Below the pieces are notes generated by a model that saw nothing but the letters and a program-made list of their open reading frames with translations, was not told the origin of the DNA and made no database searches. This document shows, piece after piece, positions 8,545-17,785 of a DNA stretch of 64,000 bases. Numbering within the stretch: position 1 is the first letter of the stretch; each line of letters starts with the position of its first letter. Source of the stretch: an uncultured Gammaproteobacteria bacterium (GTDB lineage Bacteria > Pseudomonadota > Gammaproteobacteria > Pseudomonadales > Pseudohongiellaceae); NCBI GenBank assembly GCA_937898685.1, contig CALEJT010000012.1, positions 119,285 through 183,284 on the forward strand, in the 5' to 3' direction. The translations under genes were made by a program, and so were the position numbers.

Positions 8545-11214
8545 TCAGTCTTGCAGGCTTTTGCTTACCACTTCGTACACATCCGGCGACAGATTCGGTT
8601 CCGCCATGACGCGCTGCAGCTGCTCGCGCATGAGCGTCTGCCGTGCGGCATCGTAACGGCGCCAACGCGTCAGCGGTGTCAGCTGACGGGATGCGATCTG
8701 CGGGTTCAGGCGATTCAACTCGATGACGTAGTCGGCGAGGAATTCATAGCCCGAACCATCGGCGGCGTGGAAGCCTACCGCATTACTGTTGCAGAAGGCA
8801 CCGATCACGCTGCGTACCTTGTTCGGGTTCTTGATGTCGAAGGCTTCGTGCTGGATCAGGGCCTTCACACGCGGCAGGTTGTCGGCCACGGGTGCTGCAC
8901 TCTGCATGGACAACCACTGCTCGACCACCAGCGTCTCGTGTTTCCATTTCTGATAGAAGCGCTCCACCAACTCGTCGCGCAGTGCCGCATTTTGCGGGCT
9001 CGGATTGTTGACGAAGGCACGCAGCGCCGCGCTTTCATCCGTCATGTTGTTGGCGTTTTCGAACTGCTTCTTGGCGGCGGCGTACCAGGTCTCGCTCTGC
9101 AGCGTCATCAGATAGTTGAGCACCGTGTTCTTCAGTGAACGCTGTGCAACGGGCTCCGCCGCATATTCATAGGGGGCATCGCTGAGGTTCGCTTCGTACA
9201 CGGCGGCGAGCTGCGTTTCGAGCGCCTCGGCCAACTGGCGGCGAATGGATTCACGCACGCGGTGGATGCCCTCGACCTCGATCACCGTCATCTGCTCGGC
9301 GATGTAGGCTTCCGACGGCAACAGGATGAGGTTGGCGATCATCGCCTTGTCGATGCCCTTCTCGTTCAGGCTCGCCTCGAGCACTTCGCGGTAGGCCTGC
9401 ACCAGGCGCGGATCGACCGTGTAGTCCTTGCCTTCGCGCCAGGCGGCGAGGCCGTCGTAGATCACCTGCAACGCCAGTTGCTGACCCGCTTCCCAACGCA
9501 CGAAGCCATCGGTGTCGTGGCTCATGAGGAACATCAGCTCTTCACGCGTGAAGTCGCAGCTCAGCTTCACGGGGGCGGAGAAGCCGCGCAGCAAGGACGG
9601 CACCGGTTCTTCCGGAATGTTGGTGAAGCGGAAGGTCTGCGTCGGTTCGGTGACGACCAACACCTTGCTCGTGCTGACGCTGTCGCTGCCACCGAGCTGC
9701 AGCGGCAGTTCCTTGCCCTTGCTATCGAGCAAGCCAACCGTGAGCGGAATGTAGAAAGGCTCCTTCACGGGCTGACGCGGCGTCGGCGGTGTGTATTGGC
9801 TCACCGTGAGCAGGTATTCGCGGTTCTTGGCGTCGTACTCGCGCGTGACGGTCAACTGCGGCGTACCCGCCTGCGTATACCAGCGACGGAACTGCGTGAG
9901 ATCGATGCCGCTCACCTCTTCCATGCAATGCACGAAGTCGTCGGTGGTCACGGCCTGACCATCGAAGCGCGCAAAGTAAAGATCGGTGGCCTCTCGGAAT
10001 TTCTGCGGCCCCAGCAGGTTGGCCAGCATGCGCACCACTTCCGAGCCCTTCTCGTAGATGGTCACGGTGTAGAAGTTGGAGATCTCCATGTAGGACTCGG
10101 GGCGCACCGAATGCGCCATCGGGCCGCTGTCTTCGGCGAACTGCACCGTGCGCAGAAAACTGACGTCTTCGATGCGGTTCACCGCGCGCGAACCCATGTC
10201 GGCGGAGAACTCGGCATCGCGGAATACCGTGAAACCTTCCTTCAAGCTCAATTGGAACCAGTCACGGCAGGTGACGCGGTTGCCCGACCAGTTGTGGAAA
10301 TATTCGTGCGCGACGATGGATTCGATGCGCTGGAAGGAGAAGTCCGTGGTGGTGGCGGGATGCGCCAACACGGCGGAGGAATTGAAGATGTTGAGGCCCT
10401 TGTTCTCCATCGCGCCCATGTTGAAGTCGTCCACGGCCACGATCATGAAGATGTCGAGATCGTACTCACGGCCATAGACCTCTTCATCCCAACGCATAGC
10501 GCGCTTGAGCGAGCCCATCGCGAAGTCGCATTTGTCGATGTCCTTCTCTTCGACGTAAATGCGCAGGTCGACCACGCGACCACTCTGCGTCGTGAAGGTA
10601 TCGGTGATGGATTTGAGATCACCGGCAACGAGCGCGAAGAGATAACAAGGTTTGCGGAAAGGATCCTGCCACACCGCGAAATGGCGGCCGCCTTCGAGGT
10701 CACCGCTGTCGATCGGATTGCCGTTCGACAACAGCACGGGGTAGCGCGTCTTGTCGGCTTCGATGCGCGTGGTGAAGCTGGACAGGACGTCGGGACGATC
10801 GAGGTAGTACGTGATCTTGCGGAAACCTTCGGCCTCACACTGCGTGCAGAACATCACGCGTGATTTGTACAGACCCTCGAGCGAGGTGTTGGTCTCGGGA
10901 TGGATGCGCACACGGGTTTCCAGCGTGAAGCGCGCCGGCACCTGCGGCAGCGTGAGCGAATCCTTGTCCAGCTGGTACTGATCGGGACGCAATGGCACAC
11001 CATCGAGTTTGATCTCGAGCAGCTCGAGCTGACGGCCATCGAGCACCAGCGGTGCTTCGGGAATGGCGGCAGCCGGATTGCGCCGCATGACCAGGCGCGA
11101 ACGCACCAGCGTTTCATCCTCGAACAGATGCACGTCGAGGTGCGTCTCGTCGATCAGGTAATCGGGAACTCGGTAATCGCGCAGATAAACGGTCTTGCCT
11201 TGGGATTCTTTCAT
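8545..11214 (-). CDS. pepN: Aminopeptidase N (M1 family)
   Basis: 889 aa, the normal size of gammaproteobacterial PepN. The substrate-recognition GAMEN is at 267-271 and the zinc motif HEYFHNW has H303, E304 and H307, with the third ligand Glu in the downstream KEGFTVFRD. It is a cytoplasmic broad-specificity aminopeptidase in peptide recycling. The N-terminal MKESQGKTVYLRDYRVPDY matches the family start. It precedes DUF2797, DUF1315 and rhomboid genes on the opposite end of its own promoter-proximal side; DUF2797 ends 21 bp upstream of its start, so read-through is likely. Confidence 0.97.
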   Translation of the reverse strand: MKESQGKTVYLRDYRVPDYLIDETHLDVHLFEDETLVRSRLVMRRNPAAAIPEAPLVLDGRQLELLEIKLDGVPLRPDQYQLDKDSLTLPQVPARFTLETRVRIHPETNTSLEGLYKSRVMFCTQCEAEGFRKITYYLDRPDVLSSFTTRIEADKTRYPVLLSNGNPIDSGDLEGGRHFAVWQDPFRKPCYLFALVAGDLKSITDTFTTQSGRVVDLRIYVEEKDIDKCDFAMGSLKRAMRWDEEVYGREYDLDIFMIVAVDDFNMGAMENKGLNIFNSSAVLAHPATTTDFSFQRIESIVAHEYFHNWSGNRVTCRDWFQLSLKEGFTVFRDAEFSADMGSRAVNRIEDVSFLRTVQFAEDSGPMAHSVRPESYMEISNFYTVTIYEKGSEVVRMLANLLGPQKFREATDLYFARFDGQAVTTDDFVHCMEEVSGIDLTQFRRWYTQAGTPQLTVTREYDAKNREYLLTVSQYTPPTPRQPVKEPFYIPLTVGLLDSKGKELPLQLGGSDSVSTSKVLVVTEPTQTFRFTNIPEEPVPSLLRGFSAPVKLSCDFTREELMFLMSHDTDGFVRWEAGQQLALQVIYDGLAAWREGKDYTVDPRLVQAYREVLEASLNEKGIDKAMIANLILLPSEAYIAEQMTVIEVEGIHRVRESIRRQLAEALETQLAAVYEANLSDAPYEYAAEPVAQRSLKNTVLNYLMTLQSETWYAAAKKQFENANNMTDESAALRAFVNNPSPQNAALRDELVERFYQKWKHETLVVEQWLSMQSAAPVADNLPRVKALIQHEAFDIKNPNKVRSVIGAFCNSNAVGFHAADGSGYEFLADYVIELNRLNPQIASRQLTPLTRWRRYDAARQTLMREQLQRVMAEPNLSPDVYEVVSKSLQD

Positions 11215-11235
11215 GTCGCTTGCCTCGCGGTGCCC

Positions 11236-12066
11236 TCAGGCACTCAGTAGCTCCAGCTCGTAGCCGGTGTATTTGCGAATGTTCAGCACGCCCTGATCGA
11301 GCACCAGATACTGACCCTTGATGCCTTGCAGAACGCCGCCGATCTCGGGGGTCTTGTCGAAGTCGAGTGAATTGATCTTCTCGGGATAGCGTTCGACCGG
11401 ATAGCTGATGTTCACCGGTTCGACGCCATTGATGACGTTGAATGCGTGCAGACCGTAGCGATGGCGGAAGTCGTCGAGCTCGTTCGCGCACTCCTGCAAT
11501 AGACGATCGCGCTCGGCGCAGAGATCCACCGCTTCCTGCTCACCTCGCAGCATGTTACGCCAGTTGGTGCGATCGGTGATGTGACGACGGAACATTGCCT
11601 CACACAATCCCGCCTGATGACGCGAGCGCACGCGCAATACGGCCAGCGCCTGCGTGGCACCTTGATCGATCCAACGCGTCGGCACCTGCGAGGCACGCGT
11701 GATGCCCACCTTCAAACCGGAAGAATTGGCGAAGTAGACGATGTGGTCCTGCATGCAGAAGTGGTCGCCCCATACCGCATTGCGGCAGGTACCGGCTTCG
11801 TAATGACAGAGCTCGGGCGACATCACACAGGTGTCGCATTCGGGCAGTTTCTGAAAGCAGCGGAAACAATAGCCCTGACTGAAGCTCTTGTTGGTGGTCT
11901 TGCCGCAGTTGATGCACACGATGGTGCCGGTGAAGCGCAAGCGCAGCTCCCGGCCGATCATGGGATTGAGCGGCACACTGTGTTCACCCAACTGTAGGCG
12001 GTACTGCACGGGGCTTTCGAGGCGGCTATCCAACTTGCGCGCCTGCCCCAGATAACGTTCAGTCAT
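11236..12066 (-). CDS. DUF2797 domain protein
   Basis: 276 aa. Several Cys pairs near residues 51-105 (CINCGK, CFRC, CDTC, CHY, CRN) suggest a zinc-binding region, followed by HFCMQDHIVYFANSSGLKVGITR, which resembles a GIY-YIG-like core. The family is conserved in many gammaproteobacteria and its biochemical role is not known to me. The start overlaps the DUF1315 gene by 8 bp, so it is translationally coupled in the order rhomboid, DUF1315, DUF2797, pepN. Confidence 0.85.
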   Translation of the reverse strand: MTERYLGQARKLDSRLESPVQYRLQLGEHSVPLNPMIGRELRLRFTGTIVCINCGKTTNKSFSQGYCFRCFQKLPECDTCVMSPELCHYEAGTCRNAVWGDHFCMQDHIVYFANSSGLKVGITRASQVPTRWIDQGATQALAVLRVRSRHQAGLCEAMFRRHITDRTNWRNMLRGEQEAVDLCAERDRLLQECANELDDFRHRYGLHAFNVINGVEPVNISYPVERYPEKINSLDFDKTPEIGGVLQGIKGQYLVLDQGVLNIRKYTGYELELLSA

Positions 12067-12325
12067 CGCAATGGCTCTTCTTCAGACCGGTGCGGTCGAT
12101 GTAGCCCACCCTCTCCTCTTCGGGCAGATGCAATTCGTCCCAGGCAATGATGGCCTGCAAACAATACTCGCGCTGCGCGGGCGTCAGACGATCGCCATTG
12201 GGCCAGCGACCGAGCTCCACCGCCGTCTTCAGACTGGCATGCAGCTCCGGGCTCATGGACGCCACCAGATCCTTCCAGTTATCGGGTTTTTCCGGTACCG
12301 GGATGGCATCGTGAAAGTCAGTCAT
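12059..12325 (-). CDS. DUF1315 (YeaC-like) protein
   Basis: 88 aa, matching the YeaC/DUF1315 length. The core MSPELHASLKTAVELGRWPNGDRLTPAQREYCLQAIIAWDE is characteristic of the family. No catalytic motif or membrane segment; a small cytoplasmic protein of unknown role. Its ATG overlaps the rhomboid stop (ATGA) and its end overlaps the DUF2797 start by 8 bp. Confidence 0.88.
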   Translation of the reverse strand: MTDFHDAIPVPEKPDNWKDLVASMSPELHASLKTAVELGRWPNGDRLTPAQREYCLQAIIAWDELHLPEEERVGYIDRTGLKKSHCDD

Positions 12326-13227
12326 CGTCTACCTCTACGAGAACTATCACCGTCGACGGCGCGACGGATGCGGCTCAGCGTTGCCAGCGTGGCACCGAAC
12401 AGTACGCCCGCGAGCAGGCCGCCAATGTGGGCTTCGTTGGCGATCATGCGTAGACCGAGCACGGCCATCAACACCAAGGAGGCCAACATGAACAGAATCA
12501 GAGACGTCGGCAGCCATAGACCGGCGCGCGGATCGAACAGCTGCCACATCCAGATATAGGCAAAGAGACCGTAAACAACTCCCGACATCCCGCCGAAATT
12601 GTTACCACCGCCCCACAGGTACTGCACGGTGTTCGACACCAGTGCCAACACGATGATGAGGATGCCGAGCATCAGCGTGGATTGACGGCGTTCGATCTGC
12701 CGTCCCAGTTCCCACAGCCACAACATGTTGAAGATCAGATGCACGAGCCCGCCATGCAGCAGAATCGGCGTCAACATGTTGGCGAAATCGCGGAAGGAGA
12801 AGCGGCTGAGCACCTCGCTCAACACGATGCGACGTGTGCCGTAGGCGAAGTCCGGATAGAGCAGCTCGAAGGTGAGCTGCGTGGGTTGTGCCAGCGGTGC
12901 CAGGTACAAGAGCACACAGCACACGGCGATCAGGCTCAACGTCAACGGCGTATGACGTAACGCATGCAGGATTCCGGTTTTCAAGGCGGTACTCGCACCG
13001 AAACCTTCGAGAGTGGAAGAGTCTTCTTCCGCCGGCTGGATCTCACCACGCAGCCATTGTTCGTAGAGACTCTGCGCCACACTGACCTGCTCCACCTTGG
13101 CCACACCCAGCACCTGCACCGGAACGTCGTCGGGACGGAAGATGCGATGGGAAATCTTGTGCTGCCAAAGCAAGCGGCTGAAGGGTCCGAGATCGGTGTC
13201 GGCCGGCACTTCGAAGACGCGATACAT
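12322..13227 (-). CDS. Rhomboid family intramembrane serine protease
   Basis: 301 aa. The start at 13227 is supported by AGGAG 10 bp upstream (an in-frame upstream alternative start is unsupported). The N-terminal cytoplasmic domain (about 1-110) precedes six membrane segments. The catalytic Ser is in GMSGVVYG and the catalytic His in NEAHIGG, as in GlpG. Such proteases cleave transmembrane substrates in the inner membrane. The gene is 11 bp downstream of the NAD kinase stop and overlaps DUF1315 by 4 bp, giving a nadK-rhomboid-DUF1315-DUF2797-pepN run. The substrate is unknown. Confidence 0.9.
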   Translation of the reverse strand: MYRVFEVPADTDLGPFSRLLWQHKISHRIFRPDDVPVQVLGVAKVEQVSVAQSLYEQWLRGEIQPAEEDSSTLEGFGASTALKTGILHALRHTPLTLSLIAVCCVLLYLAPLAQPTQLTFELLYPDFAYGTRRIVLSEVLSRFSFRDFANMLTPILLHGGLVHLIFNMLWLWELGRQIERRQSTLMLGILIIVLALVSNTVQYLWGGGNNFGGMSGVVYGLFAYIWMWQLFDPRAGLWLPTSLILFMLASLVLMAVLGLRMIANEAHIGGLLAGVLFGATLATLSRIRRAVDGDSSRRGRR

Positions 13228-13238
13228 CGGAGCGGCTC

Positions 13239-14156
13239 CTAACTCCTGCCGGGGCGGTGCGACCAACCCAGCTTGCTGCGACAGGTGGCGTAGTAGTCGT
13301 AGTCCTCCGGATGCAGCAAGCGCAGTTCGCGTTCCTTGCGACGGATGGTGAGCACGTCACCCGCTTGTGAAGTGAATTCCACCGAGCCATCACAACTGAC
13401 CTGCGCCGTGCTGTGATTGTGGCGTTCACCCACCACCACGACGATTTCGCTGTGACTGCCCACTACGATGGGACGGGAACTGAGACTGTGGGGATACATC
13501 GGCACCAATACCATGGCGTCGAGACCGGGATGCATGATCGGACCACCAGCCGACATGGCGTAGGCAGTGGAGCCGGTCGGCGTTGCGACGATCAAGCCAT
13601 CCGAGGCCTGGTTGTAGACGTACTGGCCGTCGATGTGAAGTTCGAATTCGATCATCTGCGCGGCCACGCCCGGGTGCAGCACGATGTCGTTCATGGCCGA
13701 GCCGATGAACTGAGTGCGGCCTTCGCGGCTCAGCGTCACGTCGAGCAGGAAGCGCCCTTCGACCTTGTAGTGCCCCGCCAGGATCTGGCCCAGACGGGAT
13801 TCGATCTCGTCGGGCAGGATGTCGGTGAGGAAGCCGAGACGACCACGGTTGATGCCCACCACGGGCAGGCCCTGCTCGGCCAGCACGGCGGCGGCTTTCA
13901 GCATGCTGCCGTCGCCGCCCACCACGATCACGAGCTCACATACGGTGCCCATTTCGCGGCGCGGGCACACGCGGAAGCTATGCGGCTGCAGGAGATCGGA
14001 GACGTTGTCGTCCACCACGATGTTGATTCCCTGCTGCTTCTGCAGAAATCCGGTGAGGGTATTGAGGGAATCGACGATGTCGCGATTGTCGCGCCTGCTG
14101 ATGATGCCGATATTTCGGAACCTACTGATTTCATTCAACTTGTTGATATCGGTCAT
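13239..14156 (-). CDS. nadK: NAD kinase
   Basis: 305 aa from the ATG at 14154-14156; the frame is open further upstream but that part does not match the family. The ATP/polyphosphate motif GGDGSML, the NRGRLGFLTDI loop, the NAD-binding PTGSTAYAMSAGGPI and the YPHSLSSRP segment are all present. It makes NADP from NAD in the cytosol. The first gene of a run that continues with the rhomboid gene 11 bp downstream, as I recall from Pseudomonas. Confidence 0.96.
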   Translation of the reverse strand: MTDINKLNEISRFRNIGIISRRDNRDIVDSLNTLTGFLQKQQGINIVVDDNVSDLLQPHSFRVCPRREMGTVCELVIVVGGDGSMLKAAAVLAEQGLPVVGINRGRLGFLTDILPDEIESRLGQILAGHYKVEGRFLLDVTLSREGRTQFIGSAMNDIVLHPGVAAQMIEFELHIDGQYVYNQASDGLIVATPTGSTAYAMSAGGPIMHPGLDAMVLVPMYPHSLSSRPIVVGSHSEIVVVVGERHNHSTAQVSCDGSVEFTSQAGDVLTIRRKERELRLLHPEDYDYYATCRSKLGWSHRPGRS

Positions 14157-14350
14157 CGACGTCTCTGCGCTTCCGTACTCTAGCCTGTACACAGATTGGA
14201 GGTAACTCTTGGGGTAAGTCCCTTCGAGAAGGCATGAATTGTACAGCAGCAGAGCGCCAGCGGGACGCCGCGTGACTCGGGGCAGGCCGAGCAATGATTC
14301 ACTCGCGGTGATTTTCACCTCGGCGCCTTGCCACACTCCTCCCGCAGAAC

Positions 14351-15142
14351 TCAACGCTCTTCGCGATTGATGCGCTTGGACGACATGTAGTACTTGCTGT
14401 CGAGCCGATAGTGATGGAGCGGTCTCGGCATCACGTCGATGGGCTGGATGCGCAACCACATGAAGGAATTCTGGCTGCGCACGACATTCTCCGTGATGGG
14501 CACAGCCTGGATGCTGTGAGTGCGCACGAATTCGCGCAGCGTCTCCACCTCGTTGCGGGCGGTGCGCTGCAACAGCAACTCGGGAACCTGGCCGCGCTCG
14601 AACAGGGTCATCAGCTGCTGCAGCATCATGTAGGACCCGAACAGCGACGGGGCCGAGTCGATGAAGAAGTTGGACACGCTCGCCATCTTGGGCAGATAGA
14701 AACCGAGTATCTCCAAGAGATCCGCCGGCCCGTGCTTGAAGTCCGAGAACACGAAGTCGAACTCCTTCTCCGGCGCGGGATAGGGAGGGAAAGAAGTTTC
14801 GATGAAGTTGACTTGCTGGCTCAGTCCGTGACGCTCGACCAGGGAGTTGAAGTATTCACTGAAAGTCGGTTTGAGTTCTTCGGGGTGAAACAGGCTTCGT
14901 TTCTGCGCGTCGAAGACGATGCCACGATCGGCGACGTGGATGAGCCCCTCCCCGTTTTCCCACAAGGCCCGTGCCATCCAGAGCGCCGACACACCGAAGC
15001 CGGTTCCCAACTCCAACAAGCGCTTCGGCTTGTGCATCTTGACCAGGCAATACAGAAACATGGCGCGTGTTTCGGTGCCGTAGTACGGGCCGACGCGATC
15101 GCTGAATTCGCGCAATGCCATCAACGACTGGTAAGCATCCAT
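14351..15142 (-). CDS. Class I SAM-dependent methyltransferase-like protein
   Basis: 263 aa. LLELGTGFGVSALWMA (about 42-57) is the motif I (SAM-binding) loop of a Rossmann-fold methyltransferase, and DFVFSDFKHG (near 130-140) fits motif IV. The remaining sequence is not one I recognise, and the C-terminal third (about 200-263) has no clear counterpart. It could be an O-methyltransferase-3-like or a cephalosporin hydroxylase-like protein. Soluble, no signal peptide. It lies alone between nadK and a lipoprotein gene. Methyl transfer is inferred from motif I only. Confidence 0.7.
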   Translation of the reverse strand: MDAYQSLMALREFSDRVGPYYGTETRAMFLYCLVKMHKPKRLLELGTGFGVSALWMARALWENGEGLIHVADRGIVFDAQKRSLFHPEELKPTFSEYFNSLVERHGLSQQVNFIETSFPPYPAPEKEFDFVFSDFKHGPADLLEILGFYLPKMASVSNFFIDSAPSLFGSYMMLQQLMTLFERGQVPELLLQRTARNEVETLREFVRTHSIQAVPITENVVRSQNSFMWLRIQPIDVMPRPLHHYRLDSKYYMSSKRINREER

Positions 15143-15341
15143 GCAAGTTTCTCCCGCTGTGTTCCGATCGGTCTGATAAGGCGCTGCGATCTGACCACAT
15201 CGCCCATGGAGCTGACACTAGCCAATTAGAATGCATACATCTGGCGAGGCAGCGCTGGCAGCAGCGGCGGGAAGAAGAATGAGGAGAAGGCGGCCCTGAG
15301 AGAGTCAGCGACCGCCATGAGAATTTCGGTGAAGTCCGAGC

Positions 15342-15725
15342 TCAGTTGAGAACCCTATAGCCGCGCCCGAGCAGACAATTGCGCAGAACGACGCGGCGTT
15401 CGGAAATGGCGGAGCTGGTGCCATTGACCGTGCCCATCACGCCACCTATGCCTGCGGTGCGCGCGGCGGTGGAGCTGTTGCCACCGATGGCACCGACTGC
15501 GCCACCCACGACGGCACCGGTTGCAGCACCGGTGACGACCTGGCGTCCTGTCTGCACCTGATCGGCATAGGCGCGGCACTCGGCGAGATCGGTTTGATAG
15601 TCCTGCGGATCGACCCCCGTCATGTCGATGATGGGATCCTTCCCGAAAAAGCTTTCGGGACTGGCACAGCTCAGCAACGACGACGCTGCGCCCACGACGA
15701 TGGCAGCAAGCAAACGAGTGCGCAT
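15342..15725 (-). CDS. Glycine zipper lipoprotein
   Basis: 127 aa from the ATG at 15723-15725, preceded by AGAGGAA. A signal ending LLSC (C20) predicts lipidation. Residues about 58-105 are a Gly/Ala-rich glycine zipper (GAATGAVVGGAVGAIGG), seen in outer-membrane-associated small lipoproteins. CRAYADQ and RNCLLGRGY provide two cysteines that may pair. Divergent from mnmC, 127 bp between the starts. Function unknown; envelope location inferred. Confidence 0.8.
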   Translation of the reverse strand: MRTRLLAAIVVGAASSLLSCASPESFFGKDPIIDMTGVDPQDYQTDLAECRAYADQVQTGRQVVTGAATGAVVGGAVGAIGGNSSTAARTAGIGGVMGTVNGTSSAISERRVVLRNCLLGRGYRVLN

Positions 15726-15852
15726 AGCGGTTCCTCTGGAATTCGTTTTCAGCCCACTGGGCATGGCCCATAGAACGCGATCGTGACTGCCACGTTGACG
15801 CGCCCATAGGAACAGGGACCCGCTACAATGCGCCCCTTTGCTGCACAGTGCC

Positions 15853-17736
15853 ATGAACGATACCCGCTTACCCTCTCTGCATCTACCGCCGCCGCAACTC
15901 GAGTGGAACGACGAGGGCCTGCCCGTGTCCCGTGAATACGGCGACGTCTACTTTTCCAAGGCCGATGCGCTCGGTGAAAGCACCCATGTCTTTCTCGACG
16001 GCAACGACTTGCCGGCTCGTTTCGCGGCACTCGGCGATGAGGACTTCGTGATCCTCGAGCTCGGCTTTGGCAGTGGGTTGAACTTCCTCAACACCTGGCA
16101 TTTATGGAAACGGGTGGCTGCGCCCACGGCACGTTTGCATTACGTTTCCTGCGAGCTGCATCCACTCTCACGCCGGGATCTGCGTCGTTTGCATGGGCAT
16201 TGGCCCACGCTTGCCGAAGAAAGCGCAGCATTGTTGCAGCAGTACCCTGAACATACGGCGGGATTGCATCAGCTGCGCTTGGGCGAACGCGCACGTCCTG
16301 TGCTGCTCACGCTACTGTACGGCGATGCCAACGATCTGCTCGCGCGCCTACGCCACCCGCTCCCTTGCTTCAGCGCCGACGCCCTCTATCTCGATGGTTT
16401 TTCACCGAAGCTGAATCCGAGCCTTTGGCAGGAAGAACTTCTTCGCCACATTGCCGCGTTCTGCAAACACGACACCACGCTGGCTACTTATTCCGTTGCC
16501 GCGGGCGTGCGTCATGCCCTGGAGCAGGCTGGCTTCGGCGTAGAGAAGGCACCCGGCTTTGCGCACAAGCGCCACATGCTGCGCGGCAGCTATCGGGGAG
16601 TGGTTGCTGCTCCGGCACGCAGTAGGCGCGGCAAGGCCGCGATCATCGGTGGTGGCCTTGCGGGTTGCAGCACGGCCTTTGCGCTCGCCGAAAGCGGCTG
16701 GCAGGTCACCCTGTTCGAACGTGAAGAAAAATTGGCGAGCGCCGCATCCGGCAATCCACAGGGCATCCTGCATTTCCGCCCGGTCAAACGCCAGGCGCCG
16801 GACAGTCACATCAACCTCTACGCCTATCTGCATGCCACCCGTTGGTATGGCGGACTCGCAGCGAGCTTGGGTCTGAACTGGCACCCCTGCGGCCATCTGC
16901 AGCTCGCCACCACACCTGCGTTGGAGAAACGCTTTCAGTCCATCATGGAAGAAGCGGTGTACCCAGCGCAGCTGCTGCAGTATCTCGACAAGGACGCCGC
17001 CAGCGAGCGCGCCGGTGTACCACTGGCCCACCCTGCTCTCTTCTTTCCCGATTCAGGTTGGCTGTCGCCGCCGGAACTGTGCTCACGCTATGTCGAGCAT
17101 TCACGCATTGCAGTGAGCACGCTGCGCGACATTCATTCCTTCGTGCGAGTGGAACATGGCTGGCGCTTATGGGCGCGGGGTGAAGCAGACTCCGAGGAAA
17201 ATTTCGATCTCGTCATCATCGCCAACAGCAGCGAAGCCGGACTTTTCGAGGGCCTTGGGCATCTGCCACTGATCGCCAATCGCGGTCAGGTGGATGTCTA
17301 TCCCGCTGCAGAAGACAGCGCGATTCGCAGTGTGGTCTGCGGCCAAAGCTATCTCGTACCGGGGAGCACCGTGCAATGCATCGGTGGCAGTTACTATCTC
17401 GGCGATGACAGCGACGCCGCGATTGCCGACCGCAATCGTTGGCATCTGGAGCAACTCGAGGACTGCAGTGACACGCTCGCCGCTGCGCTCAAGTCGAAAG
17501 ACGTACTGCATCACCGTCGTGCCAGCCGCTGCATCACACCCGACCGTTTACCGCTCGTGGGCCTGGTCGACGCCGAACGCTTCCCCAACCTCTATCTCAA
17601 CGTGGCACACGGCTCCCATGGACTTACACGCACTCCTCTGTGCGCAGCCTGGCTGGTGAGTCGCATCAATGCCACGCCTCCTCCCTGCCTGCCTCGCCTC
17701 GGCGCCTTGTTGGATCCGGCGCGTTACCCGCAATAG
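15853..17736 (+). CDS. mnmC: Bifunctional tRNA mnm5s2U34 biosynthesis protein MnmC
   Basis: 627 aa from the ATG at 15853 (a TTG at 15838 is in frame). The N-terminal MnmC2 methyltransferase domain (about 1-245) carries LELGFGSGLNFL and DALYLDGFSPKLNPSLW; the C-terminal MnmC1 domain has the FAD Rossmann motif AAIIGGGLAGCSTAFALAESG (about 262-282). It turns cmnm5s2U34 into nm5s2U and then methylates it to mnm5s2U in the wobble position of certain tRNAs. Full length, both domains intact. It ends at a terminator shared with apeB. Confidence 0.96.
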   Translation: MNDTRLPSLHLPPPQLEWNDEGLPVSREYGDVYFSKADALGESTHVFLDGNDLPARFAALGDEDFVILELGFGSGLNFLNTWHLWKRVAAPTARLHYVSCELHPLSRRDLRRLHGHWPTLAEESAALLQQYPEHTAGLHQLRLGERARPVLLTLLYGDANDLLARLRHPLPCFSADALYLDGFSPKLNPSLWQEELLRHIAAFCKHDTTLATYSVAAGVRHALEQAGFGVEKAPGFAHKRHMLRGSYRGVVAAPARSRRGKAAIIGGGLAGCSTAFALAESGWQVTLFEREEKLASAASGNPQGILHFRPVKRQAPDSHINLYAYLHATRWYGGLAASLGLNWHPCGHLQLATTPALEKRFQSIMEEAVYPAQLLQYLDKDAASERAGVPLAHPALFFPDSGWLSPPELCSRYVEHSRIAVSTLRDIHSFVRVEHGWRLWARGEADSEENFDLVIIANSSEAGLFEGLGHLPLIANRGQVDVYPAAEDSAIRSVVCGQSYLVPGSTVQCIGGSYYLGDDSDAAIADRNRWHLEQLEDCSDTLAAALKSKDVLHHRRASRCITPDRLPLVGLVDAERFPNLYLNVAHGSHGLTRTPLCAAWLVSRINATPPPCLPRLGALLDPARYPQ

Positions 17737-17737
17737 C

Positions 17738-17764
17738 GAACAGCCGGCTCAGGGCCGGCTGTTC
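17738..17764. terminator. Terminator between mnmC and apeB
   Basis: A perfect 11-bp inverted repeat (17738-17748 with 17754-17764) with a 5-base loop, lying directly after the mnmC stop and before the apeB stop. It has no long T-run on either side, so efficiency is uncertain. Confidence 0.7.
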
Positions 17765-17785
17765 ACGAAGGCGCGATGGAAAAAC

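Noticed and set aside
9262..10863. 533-codon + strand frame over pepN
   Set aside because: Antisense shadow of pepN; His/Arg/Leu-rich with no recognisable domain and no ribosome site.
15795..15829. TTGACG and TACAAT upstream of mnmC as a promoter
   Set aside because: The spacer is 23 bp, too long for sigma-70; only the -10-like element is kept as a weak possibility.
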